A DNA stretch of 64,000 nt from assembly GCA_947396885.1 (NCBI GenBank), contig OX377201.1, positions 61,902,623-61,966,622 on the forward strand, given 5' to 3'. The notes below the pieces were generated by a model. The model was not told where the DNA came from. It saw nothing but the letters and a program-made list of their open reading frames with translations, and made no database searches. Below are positions 53,690-64,000 of the stretch, in pieces (positions within the stretch are counted from its first letter, which is position 1; every line of letters begins with the position of its first letter). The DNA comes from Heligmosomoides polygyrus polygyrus (Eukaryota > Nematoda > Chromadorea > Rhabditida > Heligmosomidae). Made by a program: the position numbers and the translations under genes.

Positions 53690-54130
53690 GAATGCGCTAT
53701 GCACTCGTCTGAAATTTTTCGTTTTACACTCGATTGATTGTGTTTTGCTTGAATACTTGCTTTAATTAATTCACAAAGTAGCCACGTCTGTATGATTTGT
53801 GCTTCTTTTAAGGTTTAAAACCTAAAAACACACTAACGTCTACGAAATATGCAGATACTGTTTGAAAGATCCTAACAAATAAAGCTGCCAGTGAAGTTGT
53901 TGAAGGTGTTTGAGCTCATCTGAAAGTAGGGTGATGAGATTTCTGCGACGAGTAAACAGCCAAGATTGCGCTATGCGCCTCCCTGAAACGTTGCATTTCA
54001 GACTCGATTGATTGTGCATGGACTGAATGCTTGTTACAGTCTCGTTACTACTTGGCCAGATTAACCTGTTCTGTGCTTCATTTAAAGTTTTCCGTCGTCC
54101 AGTAGCTGCAATTATGCCGATTAACTTCTC
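53690..54130. repeat. Left arm of repeats flanking RTE family 3
   Basis: Two related units (CACTCGTCTGAAATTTTTCG / CTCGATTGATTGTG at about 53700 and 53985). They reappear inverted at 58580-58845, beyond the LINE. Removing the LINE would leave a foldback-like repeat. Confidence 0.55.
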
Positions 54131-54207
54131 CATTCAGCATGAAGCATGGACGTTGCTTAGCCACTCCACAGGACGCACCTTGGAAAGTGGGACTCCTGCT
54201 CACACTT

Positions 54208-57200
54208 CTTCTTCTTCTTCTTCAGCGTTTGTCCCGCTTCGTCGCAGGGTCCGCTATTCTGGCGTCATGACGCCACCTTTTCCGGTCCTGCGCTTGATCA
54301 GGGTGGACGCCAGTTACTTTCATGTTGATGTGTAACGTATCCGACCGACGCTGCTTCGGACATCCTCTAGGCCGCTTTCCAGATACTTCCAACTCAAGGC
54401 CTATCTTGCGGACGCTGTCTTCTTTCCCACGCAGAACGTGGCCGTACCATCGCAAGCGAGCTTCGCGCATCTTGTCCGCTATCGGCGCGACACCGAACTT
54501 CTGCCGAATAGCATCATTTCGAATGCGGTCCATGCGGGTGACTCCAGCCGTCCAGCGTAGCGTCTTCGTCTCCATGACGCTGAGGGGCATTTCAACTTCC
54601 ATAGTCGCAGGCCAACACTCAGCGCCGTACATTGCTACCGGCCGCACGACTGTTCTATAGATCTTCGACTTCAGGTGCTCTGTTATCTTCGCCACTTGGA
54701 CCAAGCTGCACTCACGCGTGAGTTCACTTCAACCATCAGATCGCCGTCAGACGCTATTGCTGATCCGGAATTTAAACACCGAAGTGCGTCGGAGCTCGAT
54801 GCTGTTAACCTTGATGGGGCTGGACTCGTTAACGTACGTCGTTAGGTACTCTGTCTTCTTGACGTTCAATTTGAGTCCGAACTTCGCCAGGCGGTCGCAC
54901 CAAGCTTGCACCTGCCGCTCGAGATCATTTTTATCTTCGCAAGCGAGCATCACGTCATCAGCATAGAGCAATGTCCATGGGACAGGCTTCTGAAGATCTC
55001 GAATAATGGCATCCATGACGACAACAAAGAGGAGTGGAAAAAGCGCAGAACCTTGGTGCACCCCAGCAGAGATGGGAAACTCCATTGAGGTTCCAGCTGC
55101 AGCTTGCACTCTACTCTTTGGGTAAGAGTAGAGCATCCGCACCCACTCTACGAGTTCCTCAGGTACGTTGTGTTGTCACAAGGCGTACCATATAACCTCA
55201 CGCGGTACGTGATCGAAGGCCTTTTCCAAGTCGAGAGAGGCGATATGCATCGGCTTCTGTTTCTCGCGATGCTTCTCTACCAGGGGTCGGGCGGCGTGTA
55301 TGGCATCATGGTCCCACAACCAGCTACATAACCGCACTGGTTGTCGGAAAGCTTGACGATTTCACGAATTCGACTATCGAGGATCCGCTCGAAGATCTTC
55401 ATGCTGTGCGAAAGCAAGCGAATCGGACGGTAATGGTAGCAGTCTGCAGGACTGCCTTCCAAATCGGAATCGTCGTACTGTTGTGCCAACACTCTGGTAC
55501 TTTCATCTCCTTTACTACCTGAATTAAGAATTTAGCCAATCACTCAGCAGGATACCAGAGCTTCGCCTTCCAAACATCAGCTGCCAGATCATCCGGTCCT
55601 GTCGCCTTGCATGACTTCACCTTCTTCAGAGCCGCTTCTGTTTTCTCCACGGTGATCTTGTGAACGGGATCGTGAACAAAACCCACAGAAGGGGTGGCCG
55701 GGTGAGGAAATTCCATAGTGGAAATTTCCGCCATCGCTTCAGCGCCTTTTTGCGGTCTGTCAGAAGATGGCCGCTCTCACCATAGGTGCCAAAGAACTTT
55801 TCAATATCCTCGGTATGGCGATGGCGGGTCTTAGCAAGTCGGTACAAATACCGCTCACCATCGCGCGACTCGAGCTTTCGTTAGACATCACCATAATGAG
55901 TGGCTTTCGCAACAGCCTTCTTCGCCATCTCATACTCCTGCCAGTTGTCGGCTGTTCCGTCGCCGAGAAACACATGATACAGCGACTTCTTCTCTCGAAT
56001 CTTCGCCTTCACGTCGTCCGTCCACAGCCATGCTTGCTTGTCGACCTTGCATCGTCCAGGCTTCGTAGTGCCGAGTTCCAATCTTGCAGCTTGGCGTATC
56101 GCGTCGGTTGCTTTCTTCCAAGTTTCATCAACAGTCGTGACTGTCGGCAACCGTACGCAAGAAATCACAGCTGCTTCCTTCTCTCTCACTCGCCACCACT
56201 TGATTCTCGCAGCACCGCATCGCTCAACCTGCTGCACCCTCGGAGGGGTGATCTTCAAAGTGCAGACCAGCAGTCGATGTTGTGGGGCGACCGTCTCATA
56301 CGGCACGATCTTCGCGTCTGTGACAATGCTTCGGTCGCGATCCTTGACAAGGACAAAGTCTATCTGAACTTGGAGCTCCCACTATAGTATGAGATGAGGT
56401 GGGAGTCGCGTTTTCGGAAGACGGTGTTCACTATGGTGAGGTTATGCGATTCCGCGTAATCAAGAATGCGCTCACCATTGGCGTGACGAGACCCGTATCC
56501 GAAACCACCATGACAGCTGTACCCGTCCTTCGCAGCACCTAGGTACCCATTAAGGTCACCAGTGACTATCATGACATCTTTCGGCGGTATCTTTGCTGTC
56601 TTCTCATCAAGCAGGCTCCAAAACTCTTCCTTGCTTGATCGGAGCAGCAACTCTGCGGAGCATACGCAGGGAAGAAGTGATAGAGTCGCTCCTTCGCGGC
56701 GACAACGATCTTCATCAACCGATCGTCACAGCGTTCGACGTTTACAATCGAGTCACGAAATCGTTCGAGGACGATTATTCCTACACCACTGATGGTCCTT
56801 GGACTTCCACATAGAACGGCCTTGAAGCCACGTCCTATGTTCCTTGACCTGCTGCAGGACCACCTCGTCTCCAGCACCGCACAAAAATCAACTCTTCTAC
56901 GCTCCAGTGCTTCAACCAACTCGCACAAGCGGCCCGTCAACGTACCCACATTCAGCGTTGCTACGCGGGTCCTGCTTACGTTACGGGACTTTCGGACTAG
57001 CTCAGTTGCCCCCTGATGCCCTCGCATCATGGACCCTAGAATACTTTCCACACTCGCCGGGCTCTGCGAGTGCGCGTCGGCTCCCGCGGACGCCGTAGCA
57101 CAATCTCGAAAAACATGCCTCATCATGCACCATGTGACGTTTTCGCAACAGCTTTCTTCGCCATCTCATACTCCTGCCAGTTGTCGGCTGTTCCGTCGCC

Positions 57201-58459
57201 GAGAAACACATGATACAGCGACTTCTTCTCTCGAATCTTCGCCTTCACGTCGTCCGTCCACAGCCATGCTTGCTTGTCGACCTTGCATCGTCCAGGCTTC
57301 GTAGTGCCAAGTTCCAATCTTGCAGCTTGGCGTATCGCGTCGGTTGCTTTCTTCCAAGTTTCATCAACAGTCGTGACTGTCGGCAACCGTACGCAAGAAA
57401 TCACAGCTGCTTCCTTCTCTCTCACTCGCCACCACTTGATTCTCGCAGCACCGCATCGCTCAGCCTGCTGCACCCTCGGAGGGGTGATCTTCAAAGTGCA
57501 GACCAGCAGTCGATGCTGTGGGGCGACCGTCTCATACGGCACGATCTTCGCGTCTGTGACAATGCTTCGGTCGCGATCCTTGACAAGGACAAAGTCTATC
57601 TGAACTTGGAGCTCCCACTATAGTATGAGATGAGGTGGGAGTCGCGTTTTCGGAAGACGGTGTTCACTATGGTGAGGTTATGCGATTCCGCGTAATCAAG
57701 AATGCGCTCACCATTGGCGTGACGTGACCCGTATCCGAAACCACCATGACAGCTGTACCCGTCCTTCGCAGCACCTAGGTACCCATTAAGGTCACCAGTG
57801 ACTATCATGACATCTTTCGGCGGTATCTTTGCTGTCTTCTCATCAAGCAGGCTCCAAAACTCTTCCTTGCTTGATCGGAGCAGCAACTCTGCGGAGCATA
57901 CGCAGGGAAGAAGTGATAGAGTCGCTCCTTCGCGGCGACAACGATCTTCATCAACCGATCGTCACAGCGTTCGACGTTTACAATCTAGTCACGAAAGCGT
58001 TCGAGGACGATTATTCCTACACCACTGGTGGTCCTTGGACTTCCACATAGAACGGCCTTGAAGCCACGTCCTATGTTCCTTGACCTGCTGCAGGACCACC
58101 TCGTCTCCTGCACCGCACAAAAATCAACTCTTCTACGCTCCAGTGCTTCAACCAACTCGCACAAGCGGCCCGTCAACGTACCCACATTCAGCGTTGCTAC
58201 GCGGGTCCTGCTTACGTTACGGGACTTTCGGACTAGCTCAGTTGCCCCCTGATGCCCTCGCATCATGTACCCTAGAATACTTTCCACACTCGCCGGGCTC
58301 TGCGAGTGCGCGTCGGCTCCCGCGGACGCCGTAGCACAATCTCGAAAAACATGCCTCATCATGCACCATGTGACGTGACATGGGTCTTCGTAGGCAGGCC
58401 TGTCACAAGGGCCTGTCGCCTGCATTCGAGTATCCGTGCTTAGCTTAGCTCACAAAACG
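54208..58459 (-). pseudogene. RTE-type LINE, family 3, near full length, with an internal tandem duplication
   Basis: An exact 13-bp duplication CCTGCTCACACTT lies at 54195-54207 and 58460-58472. Order on the minus strand: endonuclease (RVATLNVGTLTGRLCELVEA, about 58330-57596), linker (57542-57123), endonuclease again (57126-56360), linker again (56306-55881), RT (YRPIRLLSHSMKIFERI at about 55440; LLYADDVMLA at about 54970), C-terminal region (RLRWYGHVLRGKEDSVRKIG, about 54440). The RT has HQGSALFPLL where GVRQGSALSPLL is usual. The 3' tail is (GAA)n at 54208-54220. Without the duplication the element would be 3,016 bp. Frameshifts disable it. Confidence 0.88.
55906..58377. repeat. 1,236-bp tandem duplication inside RTE family 3
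   Basis: Unit 1 is 55906-57141 and unit 2 is 57142-58377. Corresponding features are offset by exactly 1,236 bp (e.g. 56360-56650 and 57596-57886). I counted about ten single-base differences, so identity is about 99%. The junction is ATGTGACG|TTTCGCAAC. The unit holds the endonuclease and linker. Confidence 0.93.
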
Positions 58460-58579
58460 CCTGCTCACACTTGAATTGTGCAATCAATTAACTCGCTTGT
58501 CACATGCCTTTCACGTGAGTGTCAGGTTCCAAACGTTAAAGGAAATACAGCGCTGGTTAATCATTCCAAGTAGTAACAA

Positions 58580-58970
58580 GATTGTGACAAGCATTCAGCC
58601 CGTGCACAATCCATCGAGTCTGAGATGCAAGGTTTCAGGCGGGGGTACTGCGCAGTCTTGACTATGTACACGCCACAGAAATCACATTACTCTGTGCTTT
58701 CATGCGAGTCTCAAACATCTTCAAAAACTTCACTAGCAGCAATGGTAGAAACCCTCAAATAATACATGCATTTTTTGAGATAATCAATCGAGTGTAAAAT
58801 GCAAAATTTCAGACGAGCGCAATGCGCAATCCATACCTCTCATATGTCATGAAATTTCTGTTTTCCTAAGCTTTCATGTGAGCCCTAAACTTTTCTGTAC
58901 CTTTATTTTGAACAAAGTTATCTCCTTTCAAACGGTGTACACGTTTTTTGGGACGCTCTGAATACTCGTT
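58580..58970. repeat. Right arm of repeats flanking RTE family 3
   Basis: Inverse of 53690-54130: AATCCATCGAGTCTGAGATGC and TCAATCGAGTGTAAAATGC. It is followed by CTCCTTTCAAACGGTGTACAC / TTTTTTGGGACG, the inverse of the block at 50405-50450. Confidence 0.55.
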
Positions 58971-58974
58971 TCTT

Positions 58975-60242
58975 TGGATCAGAGATAATCTGTGCCGAAA
59001 ACCATATTTGGGACGCAAAGAACAGTGCGATTTTCGAGCGCTTATTGTTTTGGACACCCTCATCAAGGCAGTGTGAAAGCGCTCCGTGAGGATATCCAGC
59101 GCTGTATTAAAAAAATTAGAGGCGTCCTATATTTTTGTACCAGCGAATGGGGAAGGTTCAGAGATCGAAAACAGCTGCGGCGAAGGTTCTGCAAGAAACT
59201 ACGATTGGGCCTAACCGGCCAACAGTTTTCAGTCTTCAAACCTGGAGGCGATGAGCAGTTCTACACACTTTATTCTGTCTCATCTGTACGATATGAGGTA
59301 TATTATTGACCACTAAAAGTAGCTTGATCCAGCCTATTCGGATGGCGGAGGGCAGATTCCGGACTGGAAAATAACGCAGCTGATTCTGCTTATTTGTAGT
59401 GATATTTTCTAGTCCCATCTGTTGCTTGTTTGCTTGATTCGAAGCCAACAACTTCTCCACCCGTCCCTGCGCGTGCCACAGTAGCTCAACCATTTGTTTC
59501 AGCAATGCGAAGAGTGCTTGTTCGACGTAGTCGAAGCGTCAGGGTATTTTATGTTCGGACATCGGTTGAGCTCGAAACTTCGAAGCTCCATGACATAGTT
59601 AAGCCAGGTTACTGCGAGCGTCGTCCTCTAGATTGCTCGCTGTGCGATACTGATCCAGAGTTCATCCTGCTTCCGTAGTTGCCACGTCTTCGAGGCTAAC
59701 ATAAGTTCGCGAAACGTTCCGTGAGAGCTCTGTTTTCCTTTTCAGTCGACCTTGCACACATTCACCACGCAGGACAACAAGAACATCGAGAACCCGGCGA
59801 ACCATCAGTTTTCATTCCTAAATCTGTTGGATGCCAGTTCCTAGCGAACGTTCCCTGCACGACCACGTACTCACACTCCACTGCTGCAGAGGGAATATCG
59901 GACAAGGAAGTCTGTCTGCTTTGAAACACATCAAACACAACGAGGACTGGACCCCGAGCACAGTTTTAAGGCCAGGAAAGGTATTCCGAATTGGATAATG
60001 CGTCGAAGCACAACAGAGGCAGTTTCAGCTTAGAGTAGTATAGGAGCCGTTGCAGAGAAGCAAAAGGGCGAGAATGGGCAAGCGGTTGAAATCCGGTTCA
60101 ATCAATCAGACTTTTAGCCACACACGAACATGTATTGCGTATTTATTTGTGAAGTTATACCAATCCCTTGAAATACTGAAAGAATTCAACCAAATGCCTG
60201 GAGCCTCCAGGCCAGGATGATCGCTCTACTCATACCTAAAAG
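58975..60242. other. Intergenic, no gene recognised
   Basis: Short frames without recognised relatives. ATTTGGGACGC and GGACACCCTCATC near 58990-59065 may be remnants of a transposon end. Nothing else supported. Confidence 0.35.
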
Positions 60243-60731
60243 TTACGGCAATATCTCGAACACCGGACAGAGCATGACGATGGGGGTGAGCGTGGATTGA
60301 ATGGGAGGATCGTCGACCATGATTGGAGAATTTTGTCTGATGGGGGCTCCAATCTGAGCAATACCTCCTTTCTCCGAGAAAGTTTGCCCGACATAAGGCG
60401 CATCGAGATGTGTTCCAGAAAATTGGAGCTGTTTATGCCATCGTGAGAAGGGAAGTGTTGGTAACTGACTAGTACTTTCTGCTAATGTGCATCTCGAAGC
60501 ATTCTGACGCCCATCTCTTTCAGTCTTTATGATTTCGAAAATTGCCATTACCACCTTCTCTCGAATGTCGTAGCGGGGCACACTCAGTCTTCTGACAGCC
60601 GAAGCTTCCGCGCGTTTTGAAGAGAATGGCCAGGCGATTAATGGGACGGAATCCCCAAGGGATTCGACGGCAGAAGGCCGTGAGATAGAAGGGGAATAGG
60701 GAAGATAAGGTACGAATGATCGCATCGTCAC
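60243..60731 (-). other. Uncharacterised 162-codon open frame upstream of the ONECUT gene
   Basis: Open from ATG at 60731 to a stop at 60243 with a mixed composition and no repeats. I recognise no domain. It could be an exon of a divergent gene or chance. It lies about 320 bp upstream of the ONECUT start on the opposite strand. Confidence 0.2.
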
Positions 60732-60879
60732 TGTTCTCCAGAATCGTTGACCAGAGCCGAGACGAGGCGAACGTTCAAGTAGCTGCAGCTCTCAGGGGAG
60801 AGGGGTGTGGTGCCCACTCCGGCGGGCGAACGCATTGAGAACCCAAGCTGCGCGTGCAGCAAGGTGCTGCGGAGGCGTC

Positions 60880-61051
60880 GTCCCCTGGCGGAGCTCACTT
60901 AGGAGCTGATGCTGGTGACACGGGCCGGCCCGATCGCAGAGGCGCCGGCGGCGGCCGACGTGGTCTTCTCAGCTTCTGACGATCAGTAGGCGTGGCGCGG
61001 GCGTGCGGCGGACGCGCGGCCGGCGGTGGCCGGTCGCCGTCAGAGACTGCC
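60880..61051 (+). promoter_or_regulatory. CpG-rich leader or promoter-proximal region of the ONECUT gene
   Basis: Very GC-rich (GGCGCCGGCGGCGGCC), directly before the start codon. No TATA box is obvious. Role inferred from position. Confidence 0.35.
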
Positions 61052-63030
61052 ATGGAGGGTCTGGAAAGCGGTGGATTGGCTGCTGACCCTCTGCTCAGCG
61101 CGGCCCTCTCATCTCCGCTCGGCTCGTCCAGGGAGGACCTCTTCCTGCACGACTTCGCCAGGTCCAGCCCGCACCCCGGCACGTTGTTCGGGTAGGACTC
61201 ACCTCCGTTGTGACGAGAAGCTTTTCGCTCACTGAGTTATTCCCGACCTCCAGTTTGATTTTGACGTGCACGGTGTCTCTTGGTGCGCACTTTCACTGCT
61301 TGCTTTCCGCTCACCTTTCAGAACTCGCCGCTCCAAATCGCTCCACATTTTCTTCTGAGTTACCTAAAGTAGAGGGCCCTCAAAAAGTTGGAGACACACT
61401 ACAGCCCTAGACTTCGCTTTCCCGCTTCTGCTCCAATCACTTGGGACATTTCCCTCGACAATCGTCCAGTCGGTCACTGGGACGTCACAATGGAAGCTGA
61501 GCGAGTCGAATGCAGTTCCGCGTAAAATTAATCCCCCGACCTGTGTGCGTCTGCTTCTGCTTCTAGGAGCGCTTCCGTCCACCCTAATGCCTCCTATTCA
61601 CAGACCTCTTCGTCTTTCACACCTCGGGAACCATTTTGCAGGAATTAGTGTTCGGCTCTCATAGGATTCTTAAAGCGGTTAATGAAATTAGCAGTAAATA
61701 AGGGAAGTTGGTGAGTGAGAAAATCACTGCTCCTTCTGTTTGCAGCAACTACGCCACCCTGACCACCTTGCAACCTCTCCCACCGATTTCAACCGTCACC
61801 TCCAATGGCGGCAAGTACAGCCGAACCTCCTCGCCCAGCAGAGAGCGACAAGCCAAGTTCGTTTCCTCATGTTTGCTCAATCGTTCGTATTCTGCACTTC
61901 ACTACTAATCCAATCGCTTTTAGCTATTTCTTCCCTCCATCTAGCCAGTCCTCCTATAACTACAACGTGAACATCAAATACGAGTACGATCTGAAGAACG
62001 AAGACGATTCAAACGATTCCCCTACCGGTACGTTCGTCGGGTGCTTCAATTGTCCTCGTGGTGGTAAAGAACGAGAAGATGAGTGAGGAAGTTCAGGTCA
62101 GCCTCCTTGTTCGACACCATCCGAGTACTCCCAGTCGCACGCCTCGCAACCGACGGACACCACCTTCTCGTCCGCCAGTTTCGTTCCCGCCTATTCTGGG
62201 CTGGAAATCAGGTGAGTTCCCACTGATGGCTATTTCTGTTAGACTGCAAGGGTACCAAACTTTTACAGGTCCCCAAAGCTTGAGAAGGAGTGTTTCTTCA
62301 ACGGCTACACGAATGGCGAATGCGATATCGACAACGAGGTAGTTAGTGACATCCTTGGCCTCCTAGAAAGCGCCTGCATGAATGGAACTTCAGCCTCTCG
62401 TTTTAGTCCTCATGTATGGCGAAGAGTGGTTCACCAATGGAGAATGGACATGAAAGTCCTGACGGAGACGAGGAGGACGATGGTGAAGAACTCAATACTA
62501 AGGTGCTGTCCGCTGTTGGCGATTTCGTAGAATTAGTTGAGCGTGTCCTTTTGTCGGTTTAGGACTTGGCGCAAAGGATATCTGCTGAGCTGAAGCGGTA
62601 CTCGATTCCGCAGGCAATATTCGCTCAGAAGATTCTCTGCAGGTATGTCTCTGTCCAAGTCTCTCTTCCCTTCCCCAAGTTTCCGTGCTTTCCTCGTGCA
62701 AGGCGAAGCCGTGGAGCCATAACCTGATTATGCAATGGTGTATGTGCCAGTTGGCCAGCACTGATTGCGTCGGCGGCGAGAGGCAAAGTCGATTTGTGGC
62801 CGATCATCGTATCGTGTCCGTCCCCGTGCCAAGGCTCGGTAGTGGGATCACGGTCGTTCGGCCTCCAACTCATCCGGATTCGCTTTTCAGGTCTCAGGGA
62901 ACGCTGTCGGACTTACTGCGCAATCCGAAGCCGTGGTCAAAGTTGAAGAGTGGTCGGGAGACGTTTCGGCGAATGGCCAAGTGGCTGCAGGAGCCTGAAT
63001 TCAAACGCATGTCCGACCTCAGGATGGCAG
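61052..63030 (+). CDS. onecut: ONECUT-family CUT-homeobox transcription factor, 5' part (eight exons, continues beyond the window)
   Basis: Exons 61052-61191, 61746-61856, 61924-62027, 62097-62211, 62269-62338, 62407-62502, 62563-62642, 62891-63030 join in consistent phase to 285 codons. The first exon begins MEGLESGGLAADPLLSAAL. Exon 2 carries YATLTTLQPLPPISTV, the conserved N-terminal motif of ONECUT/HNF-6 proteins (vertebrate form YTTLTPLQPLPPISTV). Exons 6-8 encode the CUT domain after an acidic stretch (DGDEEDDGEE). ONECUT factors bind DNA in the nucleus through CUT plus homeodomain, and in animals act in neuronal and hepatic-type gene programmes. The homeodomain exons are not in the window. 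Closest to C. elegans ceh-48-type genes, but exact orthology is not established. Confidence 0.93.
62482..63030 (+). CDS. onecut: CUT domain of the ONECUT gene (exons 6-8)
   Basis: Residues about 207-285: NTKDLAQRISAELKRYSIPQ, AIFAQKILCRSQGTLSDLLR, NPKPWSKLKSGRETFRRM, then AKWLQEPEFKRMSDLRMA. It is nearly identical to vertebrate ONECUT CUT domains; one clear change is RRMAKWL where vertebrates have RRMWKWL. The exon breaks fall after NTK and inside LCR. The last donor is GTTCGT at 63031, phase 1. Confidence 0.93.
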
Positions 63031-64000
63031 GTTCGTCGCAGGAACTCGTCGACTATATGCGTGCGTTTCTGCCGTCGTCTGCCCCCACCGCCTCCTGGCT
63101 TCTGTTTACGGCGAATCTGTCATCATTCGCAACGCTACCTAATCTCTTGGGCATCCACCAGCTGCCGCTCCCATTATAGTAGCGACTGCTTCCTTTCTCC
63201 CGAAACATTCCGTAGAAAACTTCCAAAGGGCTCATTGCGCGCCGCCAACCAGGCACGGTCTTCACGTGCAAGTCATGCGCGATATGCTCCGTTCCCTCGG
63301 AAGCCAGAGAAGGTCGTGGAACGAAAAAGGCTGGAGTCTTCAGAGTCCATACGAAACTGTAGAGCCAATTGTCTACACGGTGCACCCAGCTGAAAAGGCG
63401 ATCCCTCATGGAAATCAATAGATAAGTAATGTTAATGAGGAGCCAGCTGTACCCGACAGATGGTCTGCCATGTACGCGTGAGGTCGTTGAGGCGCGGGGA
63501 CGTAGCAGGAAGCGACGGGGACAGCGGGTAATCGCCTGCCGGGACCGTCAAGCAGCCATCTCGAACACACCTGTGTCCACCGACACCTTAGCCGGCAGGC
63601 GGACGCAGGTCTTTAAGAGGCTGCAAGCAGCGAGAGGCTTGTCATCTCAGGGAGCACTTTTCACATTCAGTTCAGTGTCTGCTGTTGTGGTCTCAGCTGC
63701 ACTTGAAACCTCACCAGCCTGCTCGGCCATGGATGGCACCGTGTCGAAGTTGTTCGAACGACGGAGGGACCTTTAGAGGCCGCAGACATCTGACCCGTTG
63801 CCCCGACTCGGTCCGACACCTCCGAGCAGGTCTCGGACTGTGTTTCTGCTCCAGCCCGACCCGTCCTGTGCGCTCTTCGGCAGCAGGTCGAACTCGCCGG
63901 CGAGGGCGGCGTTTTCCATCCTCGCCGCGCTACAGTAGGCTGCACACGCCAATCGGAAATCGATGTGCTTGAGGGGGAGCACGAGAGAGGCGGCGTGGCG
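63031..64000. other. Probable intron of the ONECUT gene, no exon recognised
   Basis: I searched all frames by eye for a homeodomain (F-T-D-x-Q-R-R-T type) and found none. Open frames at 63053-63418 (-), 63429-63776 (+) and 63685-63972 (+) are GC-rich and unrecognised. Confidence 0.5.

Noticed and set aside
60895..61182. 95-codon minus-strand frame over the ONECUT first exon
   Set aside because: GC-rich shadow of the real + strand exon.
63031..64000. ONECUT homeodomain
   Set aside because: No homeodomain-like peptide could be found in any frame. It must lie beyond the window.

Overview
The window is nuclear DNA from a nematode, most likely a parasitic clade V (strongylid, hookworm-like) species. 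This is inferred from many 56-65 bp introns with TTTCAG-type acceptors, a 33-exon gene encoding a GEX-2/CYFIP protein, and a repeat load of RTE-type LINEs, mariner and Tc3-like transposons. No bacterial-type operons, true tRNA or rRNA genes, or CRISPR arrays were found. The species cannot be named from the sequence.

Two host genes are supported, both on the + strand. (1) Positions 6036-26624 hold a complete gex-2 (CYFIP/Sra-1) gene. I assembled 33 exons whose phases all agree; they give 1,264 codons plus stop and align almost without gaps to the CYFIP family. The protein is the Rac-binding subunit of the WAVE regulatory complex. (2) Positions 61052-63030 hold the 5' part of a ONECUT-family transcription factor: eight exons, with the conserved N-terminal PLPPISTV motif and a complete CUT domain. 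The gene runs off the right edge, and its homeodomain is not in the window.

Nearly everything else is mobile or repeated DNA. 1-5600: a terminal-inverted-repeat element carrying satellite units, hairpin MITEs (one nested inside another, each with its own 3-bp target duplication), and poly-C-led repeats. 6.6-26 kb: the four gex-2 introns longer than 1 kb carry the large insertions. Introns 5, 12 and 18 each hold a long foldback element with tRNA-like A-box/B-box modules in both arms, and intron 30 holds an antisense RTE copy. 27.5-37.3 kb: another hairpin MITE, a second RTE copy, a Tc1-like transposase remnant, a tRNA-like SINE, a 41-bp minisatellite, and a different RTE with a 440-codon reverse-transcriptase ORF. 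37.8-46 kb: a foldback made of two Tc3-like copies interrupted by a LINE tail, a second 41-bp minisatellite, a Penelope-like GIY-YIG fragment, and a mariner sitting in satellite DNA. 46.2-58.5 kb: two more copies of the first RTE family and a third RTE family with an internal 1,236-bp tandem duplication. 58.5-61 kb: dispersed repeats and the ONECUT upstream region.

Several insertions are dated relative to one another by exact target-site duplications (13 bp for two LINEs, 12 bp for a third, TA for mariner, 3 bp for MITEs and foldbacks), so the nesting order can be read directly. The least familiar material is the set of foldbacks with tRNA-like modules and the GGCC-ended hairpin MITE family.
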